Shown: piece by piece, positions 27,497 to 35,692 of the stretch
Position numbering within the stretch: the stretch's first letter is position 1
How the letters are laid out: each line of letters opens with the position of its first letter
Origin: Candidatus Muiribacterium halophilum
Lineage (GTDB): Bacteria; Muiribacteriota; Muiribacteriia; Muiribacteriales; Muiribacteriaceae
Direction of reading: 5' to 3'
Length of the DNA stretch: 52,930 nucleotides
Assembly (NCBI GenBank): GCA_023228995.1
Contig: JALOAD010000024.1
Location: 1-52,930 of the forward strand
The notes under the pieces: generated by a model
What the model was told of the DNA's origin: nothing
Databases searched by the model: none
Seen by the model: the letters and a program-made list of their open reading frames with translations, nothing else
Made by a program: the position numbers and the translations under genes

Positions 27497-27770
27497 TGAA
27501 AGAGAATTTAATGACTTTTTAATTAGCCAAAATCGATTTTTAGGATTGGATAGTGAAAAACTCTTTTGGCTTGGTTTTGGGATTACTGTTATCGGTGCAA
27601 CTTGTATTACTGGCGGAGTTGTTGCTATAGGCAGTGCAGCTTATTATGGAACATTAACAGCAGGTGTATCTGGTGCATATGGGTGGATAGGGATTGGAGC
27701 TTTTACATCATTCTGGGACTCAATTACTATGATTGTTTCTTATGATATTATTTTGAATGAACATATGTAA
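26115..27770 (+). CDS. Variable-tail protein B, possible pore-forming toxin
   Basis: A 551-residue protein, the same as protein A up to residue 460 and using the same GTG start. The last 90 residues are specific: a different linker (REFNDFLISQNRFLGLDSE) and a glycine-rich hydrophobic domain (LGFGITVIGATCITGGVVAIG, a 21-residue window shown here only in part by its GG motifs). The size and hydrophobic character of the tail are the same as in A. It is followed at once by its own small membrane protein. Recent duplication followed by tail exchange explains the pattern best. Confidence 0.6.
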   Translation: MFLTSFSDVYIEKTSYIDEDHFEVRQCGENKSGVQLPSNGPVMLNFNLVKKNVDSEVILIKKQEAINFVKQYIVENTKDIKFKTLGNYKTDINSFLNQNSDIKIFNLSISDLKLGKYYENNKRSVRKYCAYIHEPDFTNKTSKQNIEYLNENISERFLLNNNFIVINVKDADLLISLNLFNDKTKNQIFIDNLLSLLEEKDDKLLFDFVKKDEIEQMKDLFSEFLKTDRNSTVIKEFDNKKEKLNTIFSKIKKGEIKADDIKELKEITVDMSKIFALKKSPEIFEKMKERREEIKDKLFVYNRTPLIDLSDTVNTFQMQSSWNNSTAEKVGVLDAVCDYYINKIDDNRLFFNNMADIQKNFSALINNGINDQQSYPINNIPGPSIPTNPTPFPTIGGITNRETFSEKEMQEKMKELEKKALKYENFKEYYMQEEYNTIKASEFGKRMLCSVFIFDKISNLNEREFNDFLISQNRFLGLDSEKLFWLGFGITVIGATCITGGVVAIGSAAYYGTLTAGVSGAYGWIGIGAFTSFWDSITMIVSYDIILNEHM

Positions 27771-27780
27771 GGAGATTAAA

Positions 27781-28059
27781 TTGAAAAATATTAAATTCAG
27801 CAAACCATTTTCGATATTTGTTATTTTCATAGTAGTTGGAATTGTTCAATGTTCTTTACTTTGGATCATAGCATCATGCTATAATAATGTCATTCTTTCA
27901 GAAGATCCGAAAACATTCAGGATTATGTTTATGCATATGGGAATTATTCAATTAACATCAAATATGTTTGTATTTATGTTTATATTTTTAATTCAACAGT
28001 TCTTCTGGTCTGAGATCCAGGAAATAAGAAAAGATATTAAAGAATTGAAGAAAGGGTAA
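27781..28059 (+). CDS. Small two-helix membrane protein, partner of protein B
   Basis: With the TTG start, which has AAGGAG 6 nt upstream, the protein has 92 residues; an ATG at 27757 overlapping the previous gene is in frame but poorly placed. Helices lie at about 8-30 and 50-72, and the tail (EIRKDIKELKKG) is a charged coil. Layout and position equal those of the two other partner genes; the sequence is its own. It fits an immunity-type protein matched to tail B. Confidence 0.6.
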   Translation: MKNIKFSKPFSIFVIFIVVGIVQCSLLWIIASCYNNVILSEDPKTFRIMFMHMGIIQLTSNMFVFMFIFLIQQFFWSEIQEIRKDIKELKKG

Positions 28060-28063
28060 TATT

Positions 28064-28223
28064 GGTGTCGGACCTTAATATTTGACATTTATAAGTAAGA
28101 TTATTATAATTAAGGCATGGGCAGAGAACTTAGAATTGAATATAAAGGTGCTTTATATCTTGTTATGAGTCGAGGGAATACTAGAAGTCGAATATTTCAG
28201 AGCGAACTTGATAAACAGAAGTT
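28064..28223 (+). pseudogene. Head fragment of the RAYT gene with its left REP site
   Basis: GGTGTCGGACC and the following leader recur, then 35 codons from MGRELRIEYKGALYLVMSRG onward, with a few substitutions compared with 22380. At ACAGAAGTT the match switches to the sequence found at 25364. Those nine bases occur in both parents, so the join was probably made by microhomology. Confidence 0.8.
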
Positions 28224-28270
28224 AAACCTTATTCTGTTTTTTTAAAATGATTTATGTTAATCTATTTAAT

Positions 28271-28657
28271 ATGAAAAAAAATGAAAACAATCTTGAAAAA
28301 ACTGTTAAAATTGCTCTGATTTGCTATGCTTCTATTGGTATTTTGTTTGTATTAATTAGTATTTTTCTTTTATACCAAAATAATGTTAATTTACAAAATA
28401 TTTTATATCCAATAATTGGCATTATTCTTATTATTAGTTCTTTTATTGTTAAAAAAAGAATTAATAATGGTTTTTATAAAAATGTTGAAGAAGATAAAAA
28501 TTTTGCTATTTTGAATTTCGGATTTATTACTATGACAACTAGTATTACTTTTTCACAGAATATTCTTGCTATTATTGGAATTATTGTTTATATAGCTGGT
28601 TTTTTTGCTAAATTCCCTAAACCCAAAATTAAAAATGAAATAAAAAAATACAATTAA
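28271..28657 (+). CDS. Small membrane protein with three or four helices, unknown function
   Basis: A 128-residue protein from ATG at 28271; an ATG at 28247 is in frame but neither has a good ribosome binding site. It has hydrophobic helices at about 15-35, 42-60, 88-106 and 108-118, and a basic tail (KFPKPKIKNEIKKY). It is the full-length relative of 25419-25709. It is not of the two-helix partner type. No function is recognised. Confidence 0.5.
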   Translation: MKKNENNLEKTVKIALICYASIGILFVLISIFLLYQNNVNLQNILYPIIGIILIISSFIVKKRINNGFYKNVEEDKNFAILNFGFITMTTSITFSQNILAIIGIIVYIAGFFAKFPKPKIKNEIKKYN

Positions 28658-28837
28658 AACAAAGAATAATCGCTAAATTTCAATATATTTTAACATTATC
28701 ATATTAAAAAAATAAAAATAATGATATAATAAATTTTATTGTTATATATTTAATATAAAGTGCTTGACATGAAAATTGCAATAGAATAATTCTTAATTCT
28801 TTGATTTCTTTATATTATTAACAATTTAGGAGTAAAA

Positions 28838-30991
28838 ATGAAGTTAAAAGCTTTGTTGTTTTTGATTGTTTTTATGATATTTTCTGTAAATGTTTTTTCT
28901 CAAGTTTTAGAGGATATTGCTATTATAAAAAAAAGAGGTGAGCTTCTTGTTGGTATTTGTGATATTGAAACTGCTCCATTTTTTTATAAGGATAAAAATA
29001 ATACTTTAAAAGGTATTGATATTGACCTTGTTAAGGATATTTCAAAAAAACTTGGTGTTTCATACAGATTTATCAATGCACCGAGTTTTGATAAGGTTAT
29101 TGATGATGTTTATTTGGGTAAAACAGATATTGCTGTATCAAATCTTAGTATAACCCTTGAAAGAGCTCAAAAAGTTCTTTTTACGCAATCTTATATTAAT
29201 CTTAAAATGAGTGCTTTTGTTAATCAGTTAAGCGTTGATAAGCTTAAAAACGGAGATAATCTTGAGCTTAATAGAAACAATGTTAAAATCGGTGTTCTTG
29301 CAGGTTCATCTTATGAGGATTTTTCAAAATCATTGTTTCCTCTTGCAGATATAGTAACTTTTGCTGAATGGGAAGTTATTCTTGATAATGTCTTAAAAAA
29401 AAATATTGATGCTGCTTTTTATGATGAAGTTGCAATTGGAAGAACTTTAAAAAAAAATCCTTCAATAGGTCTTAAATTAAAAATGATTTCTTTTAATAAT
29501 ACAGTTGATCCAATTTCAATTGCTGTACCAAATGATAAAATTCAACTTTTTGAATGGTTGAAACATTATCTTGATATTAATAAAATTGATAAGAATATTG
29601 ACGAATATATAAATGAATATATTTATGATTTGGATTTGAGAAATATTGAAAAAGTCAAATATGTAAGGGTTAAAACATATAATATCGATATGAAATATAC
29701 CATGCCTGGAATAATTATTTTTATTGGTGTGTTTTTCTTTTGGAAAACGAAAAGTAAAAACAAACTTGTCAATATATCAAAATTTCTAACTAGTCCTTGG
29801 ACGATAATAATAAGTATGATTGCTGGAGTTTTTTACGGAATTTATCTTAAAGGTGAGCAAAGCATTTGTTTTGGTTTTGGTGATTTTTATCTAACTTTAT
29901 TACAGATGTGTTCATTACCTATAATGATAACTGCGATAATAACATCTCTTGGTAAATTATTTAGAACAAGAGATTCATCTTCTTATATTAAAAAGCTTAT
30001 TTTGTTAATTACAATTGTTTTAATTTTAGCAAGTATTACCGGAGTATTTGGTGGTATTATTGGAAATCCTGGTTCATCGCTTGATGAAAACGCTAAAAAA
30101 ATCCTTGGTGAAACTGTTAATACAACTAGAAAAGCTGAGTCAAACATTTTAAATTCTGAAAGTTTGATAAAAAGAATAATTCCTTCCAATATATTTTCAG
30201 CATTATCCTCAGGAGATGTGCTTGGAATACTTGTTTTTTCAATATTACTTGGACTTTCTTTAGGATTTTTAGATAATAATACAGGTGAAGAAATATTTTG
30301 TGTACTCGATTCACTTTTCAACTCATTAATTCAGATAATTAACTGGTCAATATATATTTTACCAATTGCACTTTTTGCATTAATGGCTAAGCAGATATCA
30401 GGATTTGGACCAGAAATTATAATTGCCATGGGAAGATTTGTGTTTATATATCACATTTTATGTATTATTTTTTTAATTATAGTTATATTTGTTATATCAA
30501 AAAACACAAAAACATCTATGAAAAAAATTGTTAAAAATCTCAAAAATGCACTTATAATTGCTTTTGGTACTTCTTCTGGATATGCAGCTATGCCAGTTGC
30601 AATGGAGAGTCTTGAAAAGAATTTCAACGTTGAATCTTCAAAAGTAAAACTCATAATGCCTCTTGGTTTAACAATATGTAGGCCTGGAACAATAATAAAT
30701 CTTGCTTTAGGAACTGTTTTTATTGCACAGCTTTTTGATGTATCACTCTTTATTAATTTTAGATGGCTTGGAGTTATATTAGGGGTTATAGTTTCTGGAT
30801 TTGCAGCATCAGGAGCTCCTGGAGCTATTGAAATTTCAATGCTTTCTATATTTTTCCCATTTCTTGGATTACCTATGGAAGTTACAACAATTTTGCTACT
30901 TGCTGTTAATTCAATAACTGATCCTATAAGAACAATGCTAAATGTAATGACAAATTCAGGAATTACTATATTATCTTCAAAGGATTCTTAA
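28838..30991 (+). CDS. Fusion of a periplasmic amino-acid binding protein with a Na+/dicarboxylate symporter
   Basis: A 717-residue protein. Residues 1-21 are a signal peptide. Residues 25-255 are a bacterial type-3 solute-binding domain (GELLVGICDIETAPFFYKD, LKGIDIDLVKDISKKLG, GKTDIAVSNLSITLERA). A membrane helix at about 287-305 leads into a DAACS-type transporter of about 400 residues. Transporter motifs are QMCSLPIMITAIITSLGKLF, FGTSSGYAAMPVAMESLEKN, MPLGLTICRPGTIINLALGT and NSITDPIRTMLNVM. The binding domain would deliver glutamate- or aspartate-like substrates directly to a secondary transporter. The two halves are normally in different transporter classes. A stop at 30989-30991 is followed 1 nt later by the next gene's TTG. 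Confidence 0.85.
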   Translation: MKLKALLFLIVFMIFSVNVFSQVLEDIAIIKKRGELLVGICDIETAPFFYKDKNNTLKGIDIDLVKDISKKLGVSYRFINAPSFDKVIDDVYLGKTDIAVSNLSITLERAQKVLFTQSYINLKMSAFVNQLSVDKLKNGDNLELNRNNVKIGVLAGSSYEDFSKSLFPLADIVTFAEWEVILDNVLKKNIDAAFYDEVAIGRTLKKNPSIGLKLKMISFNNTVDPISIAVPNDKIQLFEWLKHYLDINKIDKNIDEYINEYIYDLDLRNIEKVKYVRVKTYNIDMKYTMPGIIIFIGVFFFWKTKSKNKLVNISKFLTSPWTIIISMIAGVFYGIYLKGEQSICFGFGDFYLTLLQMCSLPIMITAIITSLGKLFRTRDSSSYIKKLILLITIVLILASITGVFGGIIGNPGSSLDENAKKILGETVNTTRKAESNILNSESLIKRIIPSNIFSALSSGDVLGILVFSILLGLSLGFLDNNTGEEIFCVLDSLFNSLIQIINWSIYILPIALFALMAKQISGFGPEIIIAMGRFVFIYHILCIIFLIIVIFVISKNTKTSMKKIVKNLKNALIIAFGTSSGYAAMPVAMESLEKNFNVESSKVKLIMPLGLTICRPGTIINLALGTVFIAQLFDVSLFINFRWLGVILGVIVSGFAASGAPGAIEISMLSIFFPFLGLPMEVTTILLLAVNSITDPIRTMLNVMTNSGITILSSKDS

Positions 30992-30992
30992 A

Positions 30993-31871
30993 TTGAGTGA
31001 TTTTGAAATTTTTTATATTGATAAAAGAAACTTGACCGAATTTTCAGTTCTTATGACTGATAATGAGTTTGATATAGCTTTAAAAAATAATGATATTTAT
31101 GTTGGTGCAAGGATTTTTGGAATTCCAGTAGCTTATAGTAGAATATCTTTTAGAAATTCGGATACAGCGGTTATTTCTTATCTTTTTGTTGTTGCAAAAT
31201 ATAGAAGACGAGGACTTGCTACTCAAATATTACATGAAATTTTGCAAAATAATTCTATAAAATTTGTAAACAAGTTTTTGGTTGAGTATAGAAAAGAAAA
31301 AAATAAACATAGTGCTATTGAGATTTTTCTTGAAAACAATGGTTTTTGTGATAAAAAACTTATTTCAGTTGTTTGCAGGACTGATTTTAGAATTCTTGAT
31401 GCAAAATGGTTTGATAAAGTTAGTATTCCTGAGAAGTTCAAAGTTGTTAAATGGAGTGAAGTTGAGGATGATTTAAAAGAAAATCTATGTAATGATTCTC
31501 AAAAAGATGATTGGGAAAGGTTGAGACTTTCTCCGTTTTCAGATGATTGTAAGGATTATTTTGATTTGAATAGTTTATGTATTATTTATGAAAATAATAT
31601 AATTGGATGGAATATTACTACAAAGATTAATGAAAAAACTATTAGATATTCAAATCTTTATGTTAGGAGTAAGTATAAAAAACTAGGTTATTCAATTGCT
31701 TTGCTTGGGCAAGCTATTAAAATTCAGCAAAAATATAGACCTGATATGGATTGTGGTTTATGGTGTGCCTCGGCTGAGAATAGACAGATGGTTAATTTTA
31801 TTACAAGAAGAATGTTTCCTTATGTAGATTATATAAAATATGAATACAGAATGACATATAAAAAAAATTAA
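30993..31871 (+). CDS. Tandem GNAT acyltransferase at the left edge of the RiPP locus
   Basis: A 292-residue protein started by TTG, with AAAGGA about 8 nt upstream. It holds two GNAT domains. The first has ISYLFVVAKYRRRGLATQIL (acyl-CoA loop RxxGxA, about residues 55-75). The second has YSNLYVRSKYKKLGYSIALL (about 220-240), in which the loop is degenerate. It is a clear paralog of the 37862 protein, and the two frame the precursor genes. GNAT enzymes use acetyl- or acyl-CoA. GNAT-type enzymes that add fatty acids to Nif11/NHLP-leader peptides are known (selidamides). The gene is translationally linked to the transporter gene before it, which leaves its link to the RiPP open. Confidence 0.7.
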   Translation: MSDFEIFYIDKRNLTEFSVLMTDNEFDIALKNNDIYVGARIFGIPVAYSRISFRNSDTAVISYLFVVAKYRRRGLATQILHEILQNNSIKFVNKFLVEYRKEKNKHSAIEIFLENNGFCDKKLISVVCRTDFRILDAKWFDKVSIPEKFKVVKWSEVEDDLKENLCNDSQKDDWERLRLSPFSDDCKDYFDLNSLCIIYENNIIGWNITTKINEKTIRYSNLYVRSKYKKLGYSIALLGQAIKIQQKYRPDMDCGLWCASAENRQMVNFITRRMFPYVDYIKYEYRMTYKKN

Positions 31872-31924
31872 ATGCTTCGCAATGTTCACTCAAGTTACCA
31901 AGTAGATTTTTTTTGCTTTTGTTT

Positions 31925-33592
31925 TTATACACTATTTACACTGCCAGAATGCCAGATTTCAGCCTGTGAAGGTTGATTTATAATAAAGAATTTTTCTAAT
32001 ATAAGAGTGTTTTTATTAATTATTTTGCGTATGTTTTTAATCATTAGAGTGTTTTTTGATGATACTACATGATGTGAGAATATTTCAGCATTTATTTCTT
32101 TGAGTACTTTGAATAACAGTTGATGTTCTGAGTAATTTGTGTTTGGTATTGTTGTGTTTATACCTAGTGATAATATAAAGTTGTAAGTTAGGCATATTTG
32201 GTTTTTTTCAAGTTCATATACAAGTTTGTTAACTAATAAATCTGATTTTTTAGCATTAAGATTATCAGATTCCCAGTCAGGTGTTGAATATTTTTTATTG
32301 TGAATTAGTTTATATCCATATTTTGTAGGATTTTTATATATTGGTGTGTCAGGTTCTATTGCCAGAGGATATATATCGCATACATCAATTTTATTATCTT
32401 TTATGAATTTATATATATCTTGTGGAGTTTGTGTTGTATTATCAGGAAGTCCGATTATAAAAGAACCATAAACAATTATTTTATTTTTTCTTAAAAGCTC
32501 AATTGAAGTTTTTATTTGAGATATATCAACTTTTTTATTGATTTTTTGTAATGTGCTGTTTTTAGTGCTTTCTATCCCCATATAGGTAACTTTGCAGCCT
32601 GATTTTGCCATTTTAATAGCAATTTCTTCGTTTATATCAGAAGCTCTTACAAAAGCATACCAACTTATATTGATTTTTGATTCTATTATTTTATCAAGAA
32701 TTTCATTAAATCTTGATAAAGGTGTTGAAAATGTTGTGTCAAAAAAGAAAAATTCATTAACTCCTTCATTATAAGCTTGATTAATAGTATTAAAAAGCTT
32801 TTTAGCACTTTTTATACGATAATTTGGTGAAAGTGTTGGAAATCTGCAATATGCACAATTAAATGGACAACCACGACTTCCTTCTATAAAAATTCTTTTT
32901 ATATTATTAGATATATTTTTCAATTTTGGAAATGGATAATTATCAAGAGATTCATTGTTTGTATTGAATTTAAATATATAGGTTGAGTCTGAAATAATAC
33001 ACTTGTGTTTTATTGAATCTATATTATTTTTACAAACAATATTTTTTACAATATCTGCAAAAATTATTTCACCATCACCATAAACGCAAGCATATATTTT
33101 TTTTAAATCTTCTTTTTTTAAATGTTCAACAAGAATTTGGGTTTTAGAGCCACCAAGTATTATTTTACTATAAGGAAAAATTTTATTAACTAAATTTATA
33201 AATTCTGATAATTCAAAAACATTTCCAATAAGACTTGTTGAAATTCCTACAGTTACAGGATTTAATTTTAAACTTAATTTTTGAATAAAATCTTCTATAT
33301 TTTCATTTAAAAATAATCTATCTGCTATATGATAGGAAAGATTGTTTTTTTTAAACATACTTAAAACAGGTGGGATTTGAAAACTTATAAATTCTGAGGG
33401 TGAAAAACTTGTATAATTCGCACTTGAGTTAATATTATCATTTGATAATTTTGAGAAGAAATATTCGTAAATCCTATATCTTTTTTTAAACAATATACTT
33501 AATTTGACGGTTTCTCTATCTTTTTTTACATTATTGAAATATATATCATCTGATAATGGTATTATAAGTAGTGTATCAATGTTTTTAATCAT
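31925..33592 (-). CDS. B12-binding-type radical SAM enzyme of the RiPP locus
   Basis: A 555-residue protein. Residues 75-205 look like a cobalamin-binding Rossmann domain (VGISTSLIGNVFELSEFINL, FPYSKIILGGSKTQI, ACVYGDGEIIFADIV), without the DxHxxG of base-off binding. Residues 235-440 are the radical SAM core with CPFNCAYC (Cys242, Cys246, Cys249) and the GIEST motif. The last 120 residues are not recognised. Such enzymes methylate or rearrange unactivated carbons in RiPP precursors. It is divergent from the first precursor gene, sharing a 292-bp intergenic region with it. Confidence 0.8.
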   Translation of the reverse strand: MIKNIDTLLIIPLSDDIYFNNVKKDRETVKLSILFKKRYRIYEYFFSKLSNDNINSSANYTSFSPSEFISFQIPPVLSMFKKNNLSYHIADRLFLNENIEDFIQKLSLKLNPVTVGISTSLIGNVFELSEFINLVNKIFPYSKIILGGSKTQILVEHLKKEDLKKIYACVYGDGEIIFADIVKNIVCKNNIDSIKHKCIISDSTYIFKFNTNNESLDNYPFPKLKNISNNIKRIFIEGSRGCPFNCAYCRFPTLSPNYRIKSAKKLFNTINQAYNEGVNEFFFFDTTFSTPLSRFNEILDKIIESKINISWYAFVRASDINEEIAIKMAKSGCKVTYMGIESTKNSTLQKINKKVDISQIKTSIELLRKNKIIVYGSFIIGLPDNTTQTPQDIYKFIKDNKIDVCDIYPLAIEPDTPIYKNPTKYGYKLIHNKKYSTPDWESDNLNAKKSDLLVNKLVYELEKNQICLTYNFILSLGINTTIPNTNYSEHQLLFKVLKEINAEIFSHHVVSSKNTLMIKNIRKIINKNTLILEKFFIINQPSQAEIWHSGSVNSV

Positions 33593-33856
33593 TTTATATT
33601 TATAACACTAAAACAAATAAAATTCAAATTGAGTAATCTGAGTGAAATCCTTCCTTTTATAAATTTTGTTGTAATTTAATAACGGAGCCCAATTTTTTAT
33701 AGATTTATAAGTTGTTTTCAATATAAAAATAATTTTAATAATAAAAAATATAAGTTAGGGTTTAAAAAAAAATAATAAAAAAATGGTAATCCTTAAAATA
33801 TGCTAGTTTTTGTTTATATGATACTATATTAACGATATATATTTTTAAAAAAATAT

Positions 33857-33864
33857 GGTATAAT
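33857..33864 (+). promoter_or_regulatory. Extended -10 promoter of the precursor genes
   Basis: TGGTATAAT lies 20 nt ahead of the first precursor gene, with AAAGGAGG between. No -35 box at the standard distance is seen. The upstream intergenic stretch (33593-33856) contains no other gene; it must also hold the promoter of the divergent radical SAM gene. Confidence 0.5.
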
Positions 33865-33884
33865 TTTAAAAAAAGGAGGAATTT

Positions 33885-34202
33885 ATGAATTGGACAAAAG
33901 AAGAAATCGATAAAACAATTGATATTATTATGAAAAAATCCTCTATTGATAAAGGTTTTAGAAAAAAAGTACTTGAAAAACCAGAAACTGTTATAAAAGA
34001 CATTTCAGGAAAGGATATTCCTACAAATTTCAAAATAAAAGTAATTGAAAATAAAACAAATTACAATCAGACTTTTGTGTTAAATGATTTTTTAGGCGAA
34101 GAACTTACAGATGAAGAACTTGATAATGTAGCTGGTGGAAGAGGTTGTGGAGACAAGTGTGATACTTATACAAAATGTTATTGTGTAGAGCAAAGAAGGT
34201 AG
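33885..34202 (+). CDS. NHLP-leader RiPP precursor 1
   Basis: A 105-residue precursor. The leader (1-85) has the NHLP layout: helix (KKSSIDKGFRKKVLEKPETV), hinge (SGKDIPTNFKIKVIENKTN), then ELTDEELDNVAGG with the double-Gly cleavage site. The core has 20 residues (RGCGDKCDTYTKCYCVEQRR) and the cysteine pattern Cx3CxxYxxCxC. It has the best ribosome binding site of the series (AAAGGAGG, 6 nt spacing). The leader presents the core to the modifying enzymes and is then removed, usually by a C39-type protease, which is absent here. Confidence 0.88.
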   Translation: MNWTKEEIDKTIDIIMKKSSIDKGFRKKVLEKPETVIKDISGKDIPTNFKIKVIENKTNYNQTFVLNDFLGEELTDEELDNVAGGRGCGDKCDTYTKCYCVEQRR

Positions 34203-34209
34203 GTAAATT

Positions 34210-34524
34210 ATGTGGACTAAAGAAAAAGTTGATAAAACAATTGATTTTTTAATGAAAAAAGCTTCAACAGATTTAAAATTTAGAAAATCTGTTATTTTAG
34301 AACCTGAAAAAGCAATATTTGATATTACAGGTGAAAAAGTTCCTGAAGATTTCAAGATAAAAGTTATTGAAAATATTCCAGGTTATGATGAGACCTTTGT
34401 ATTAAATGATTTTTTAAGCGAAGAATTAACAGAGGAAGAACTTGATAATGTGGCAGGTGGCAGAGGCAGATGCACAAGAGATTGTGGAAAATATACAAAT
34501 TGTTATTGCAATGTTGTAGCTTAA
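34210..34524 (+). CDS. NHLP-leader RiPP precursor 2
   Basis: A 104-residue precursor. The leader ends ELTEEELDNVAGG. The core (RGRCTRDCGKYTNCYCNVVA) again has Cx3CxxYxxCxC, shifted by one residue relative to precursor 1. It starts 8 nt after precursor 1 and is co-transcribed with it. Its leader is the most divergent of the set (LEPEKAIFDITGEKVPEDF), so it is not a recent copy. Confidence 0.88.
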   Translation: MWTKEKVDKTIDFLMKKASTDLKFRKSVILEPEKAIFDITGEKVPEDFKIKVIENIPGYDETFVLNDFLSEELTEEELDNVAGGRGRCTRDCGKYTNCYCNVVA

Positions 34525-34573
34525 TTGTTTCAAAACAAATATCATGTTTTAATAAAAATAATTAGGAGGTTGC

Positions 34574-34876
34574 ATGGTTTGGACACAACAGGAAGTAAAA
34601 GAAACAATAGCAAAAATTCAAAGCAAAGCCTCAACAGACAAGGAATTTAGAAAAAAAGTACTTTTAAATCCTGAAAAAGCAGTTAAAGAAATCGTCGGAA
34701 AAGATTTACCTAATGGCTTTAAGATGAAAATTATAGAAAACGCCAAAGGAATTGATCAGACTTATGTATTACCAGATTTTATCGGTGAAGAACTTACAGA
34801 TGAACAGCTTGATAATGTAGCAGGTGGTAGAGGATGTGATACAAAAAGTACTTGCACAAAATTTTTAGATATGTAG
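34574..34876 (+). CDS. NHLP-leader RiPP precursor 3, short core with two cysteines
   Basis: A 100-residue precursor with the usual leader (NPEKAVKEIVGKDLPNGFK, then ELTDEQLDNVAGG). The core is 15 residues (RGCDTKSTCTKFLDM) with two cysteines five residues apart and neither the Tyr nor the CxC end. It may make a different product or be truncated. AGGAGG precedes the ATG. Confidence 0.87.
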   Translation: MVWTQQEVKETIAKIQSKASTDKEFRKKVLLNPEKAVKEIVGKDLPNGFKMKIIENAKGIDQTYVLPDFIGEELTDEQLDNVAGGRGCDTKSTCTKFLDM

Positions 34877-34910
34877 AATTGCAACAAATAACATTATAAA
34901 GGGGCATTAA

Positions 34911-35234
34911 ATGAATTGGACAGAAAAAGAAGTAAAAGCAACAATTGAAAAGATTCAGGTAAAAGCATCAACAGATAAAAAATTTAGAGAAAAAGTTTTA
35001 TCAAATCCAGAACAGGCAATTAAAGAAATATCTGGAAAAGATATTCCAGAAGGTTTCAAAATCAAAATAATAGAAAATGCCAAAGGAATCGATCAGACTT
35101 TTGTATTACCAGATTTCATAGGTGAAGAACTTACAGACCAAGATTTAGATAATGTAGCAGGCGGAGCAGGAAGAAGCTGTGGAGATCAATGTCAAGGTTA
35201 TGGTAGATGTCATTGCCAAGGACAAGCTAATTAG
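34911..35234 (+). CDS. NHLP-leader RiPP precursor 4
   Basis: A 107-residue precursor with leader ending ELTDQDLDNVAGG and a 22-residue core. The core has the Cx3CxxYxxCxC pattern (CGDQCQGYGRCHC) and a polar tail QGQAN. Leader and core are almost identical to those of precursor 5, so they are recent duplicates. A REP-like hairpin separates the two. Confidence 0.88.
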   Translation: MNWTEKEVKATIEKIQVKASTDKKFREKVLSNPEQAIKEISGKDIPEGFKIKIIENAKGIDQTFVLPDFIGEELTDQDLDNVAGGAGRSCGDQCQGYGRCHCQGQAN

Positions 35235-35269
35235 GGTGTCGGTTCTTGACATTTGACAAAACCGATACA
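35235..35269. repeat. REP-like imperfect hairpin between precursors 4 and 5
   Basis: GTGTCGGTTCTTGACA faces TGACAAAACCGATAC as an imperfect inverted repeat. It belongs to the same family as the RAYT-associated REP sites (GGTGTCGG then TTGACA). It lies in the middle of the precursor cluster and may process or end transcripts there. Confidence 0.5.
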
Positions 35270-35321
35270 TAGTTTTAAATGTCAATAAATTTTAATTAAC
35301 AACATATACAAGGAGAATTAA

Positions 35322-35645
35322 ATGAATTGGACAGAACAAGAAGTAAAAGCAACAATTGAAAAAATTCAGGCAAAAGCTTCAACAGATAAGAAGTTTAGAG
35401 AAAAAGTTTTATCAAATCCAGAACAGGCAATTAAGGAAATATCAGGAAAAGATATTCCAGAAGATTTCAAAATCAAAATAGTAGAAAATGCTAAAGGAAT
35501 CGATCAGACTTATGTATTACCAGATTTTATAGGTGAAGAACTTACAGACGAAGATCTTGATAATGTAGCAGGTGGAATGGGAAGAAAATGTGGTTCACAG
35601 TGTCAGGGTTATGGAAGATGCCATTGTCAAGGACAAGCAAACTAA
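35322..35645 (+). CDS. NHLP-leader RiPP precursor 5
   Basis: A 107-residue precursor. Leader ends ELTDEDLDNVAGG. The core differs from precursor 4 only near its start (MGRKCGSQC against AGRSCGDQC) and keeps Cx3CxxYxxCxC and the QGQAN tail. The conserved half is likely the part seen by the modifying enzymes. AAGGAG precedes the ATG. Confidence 0.88.
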   Translation: MNWTEQEVKATIEKIQAKASTDKKFREKVLSNPEQAIKEISGKDIPEDFKIKIVENAKGIDQTYVLPDFIGEELTDEDLDNVAGGMGRKCGSQCQGYGRCHCQGQAN

Positions 35646-35692
35646 ATTTATCAGTTGATATTTTTAATAATTGAAATTGTAAGGGAGTTTTG

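Noticed and set aside
28666-28837. Promoter TTGACA near 28764 for the transporter fusion
   Set aside because: A -10 box at a proper distance is poor (TAATTC), so it was not listed as a feature.
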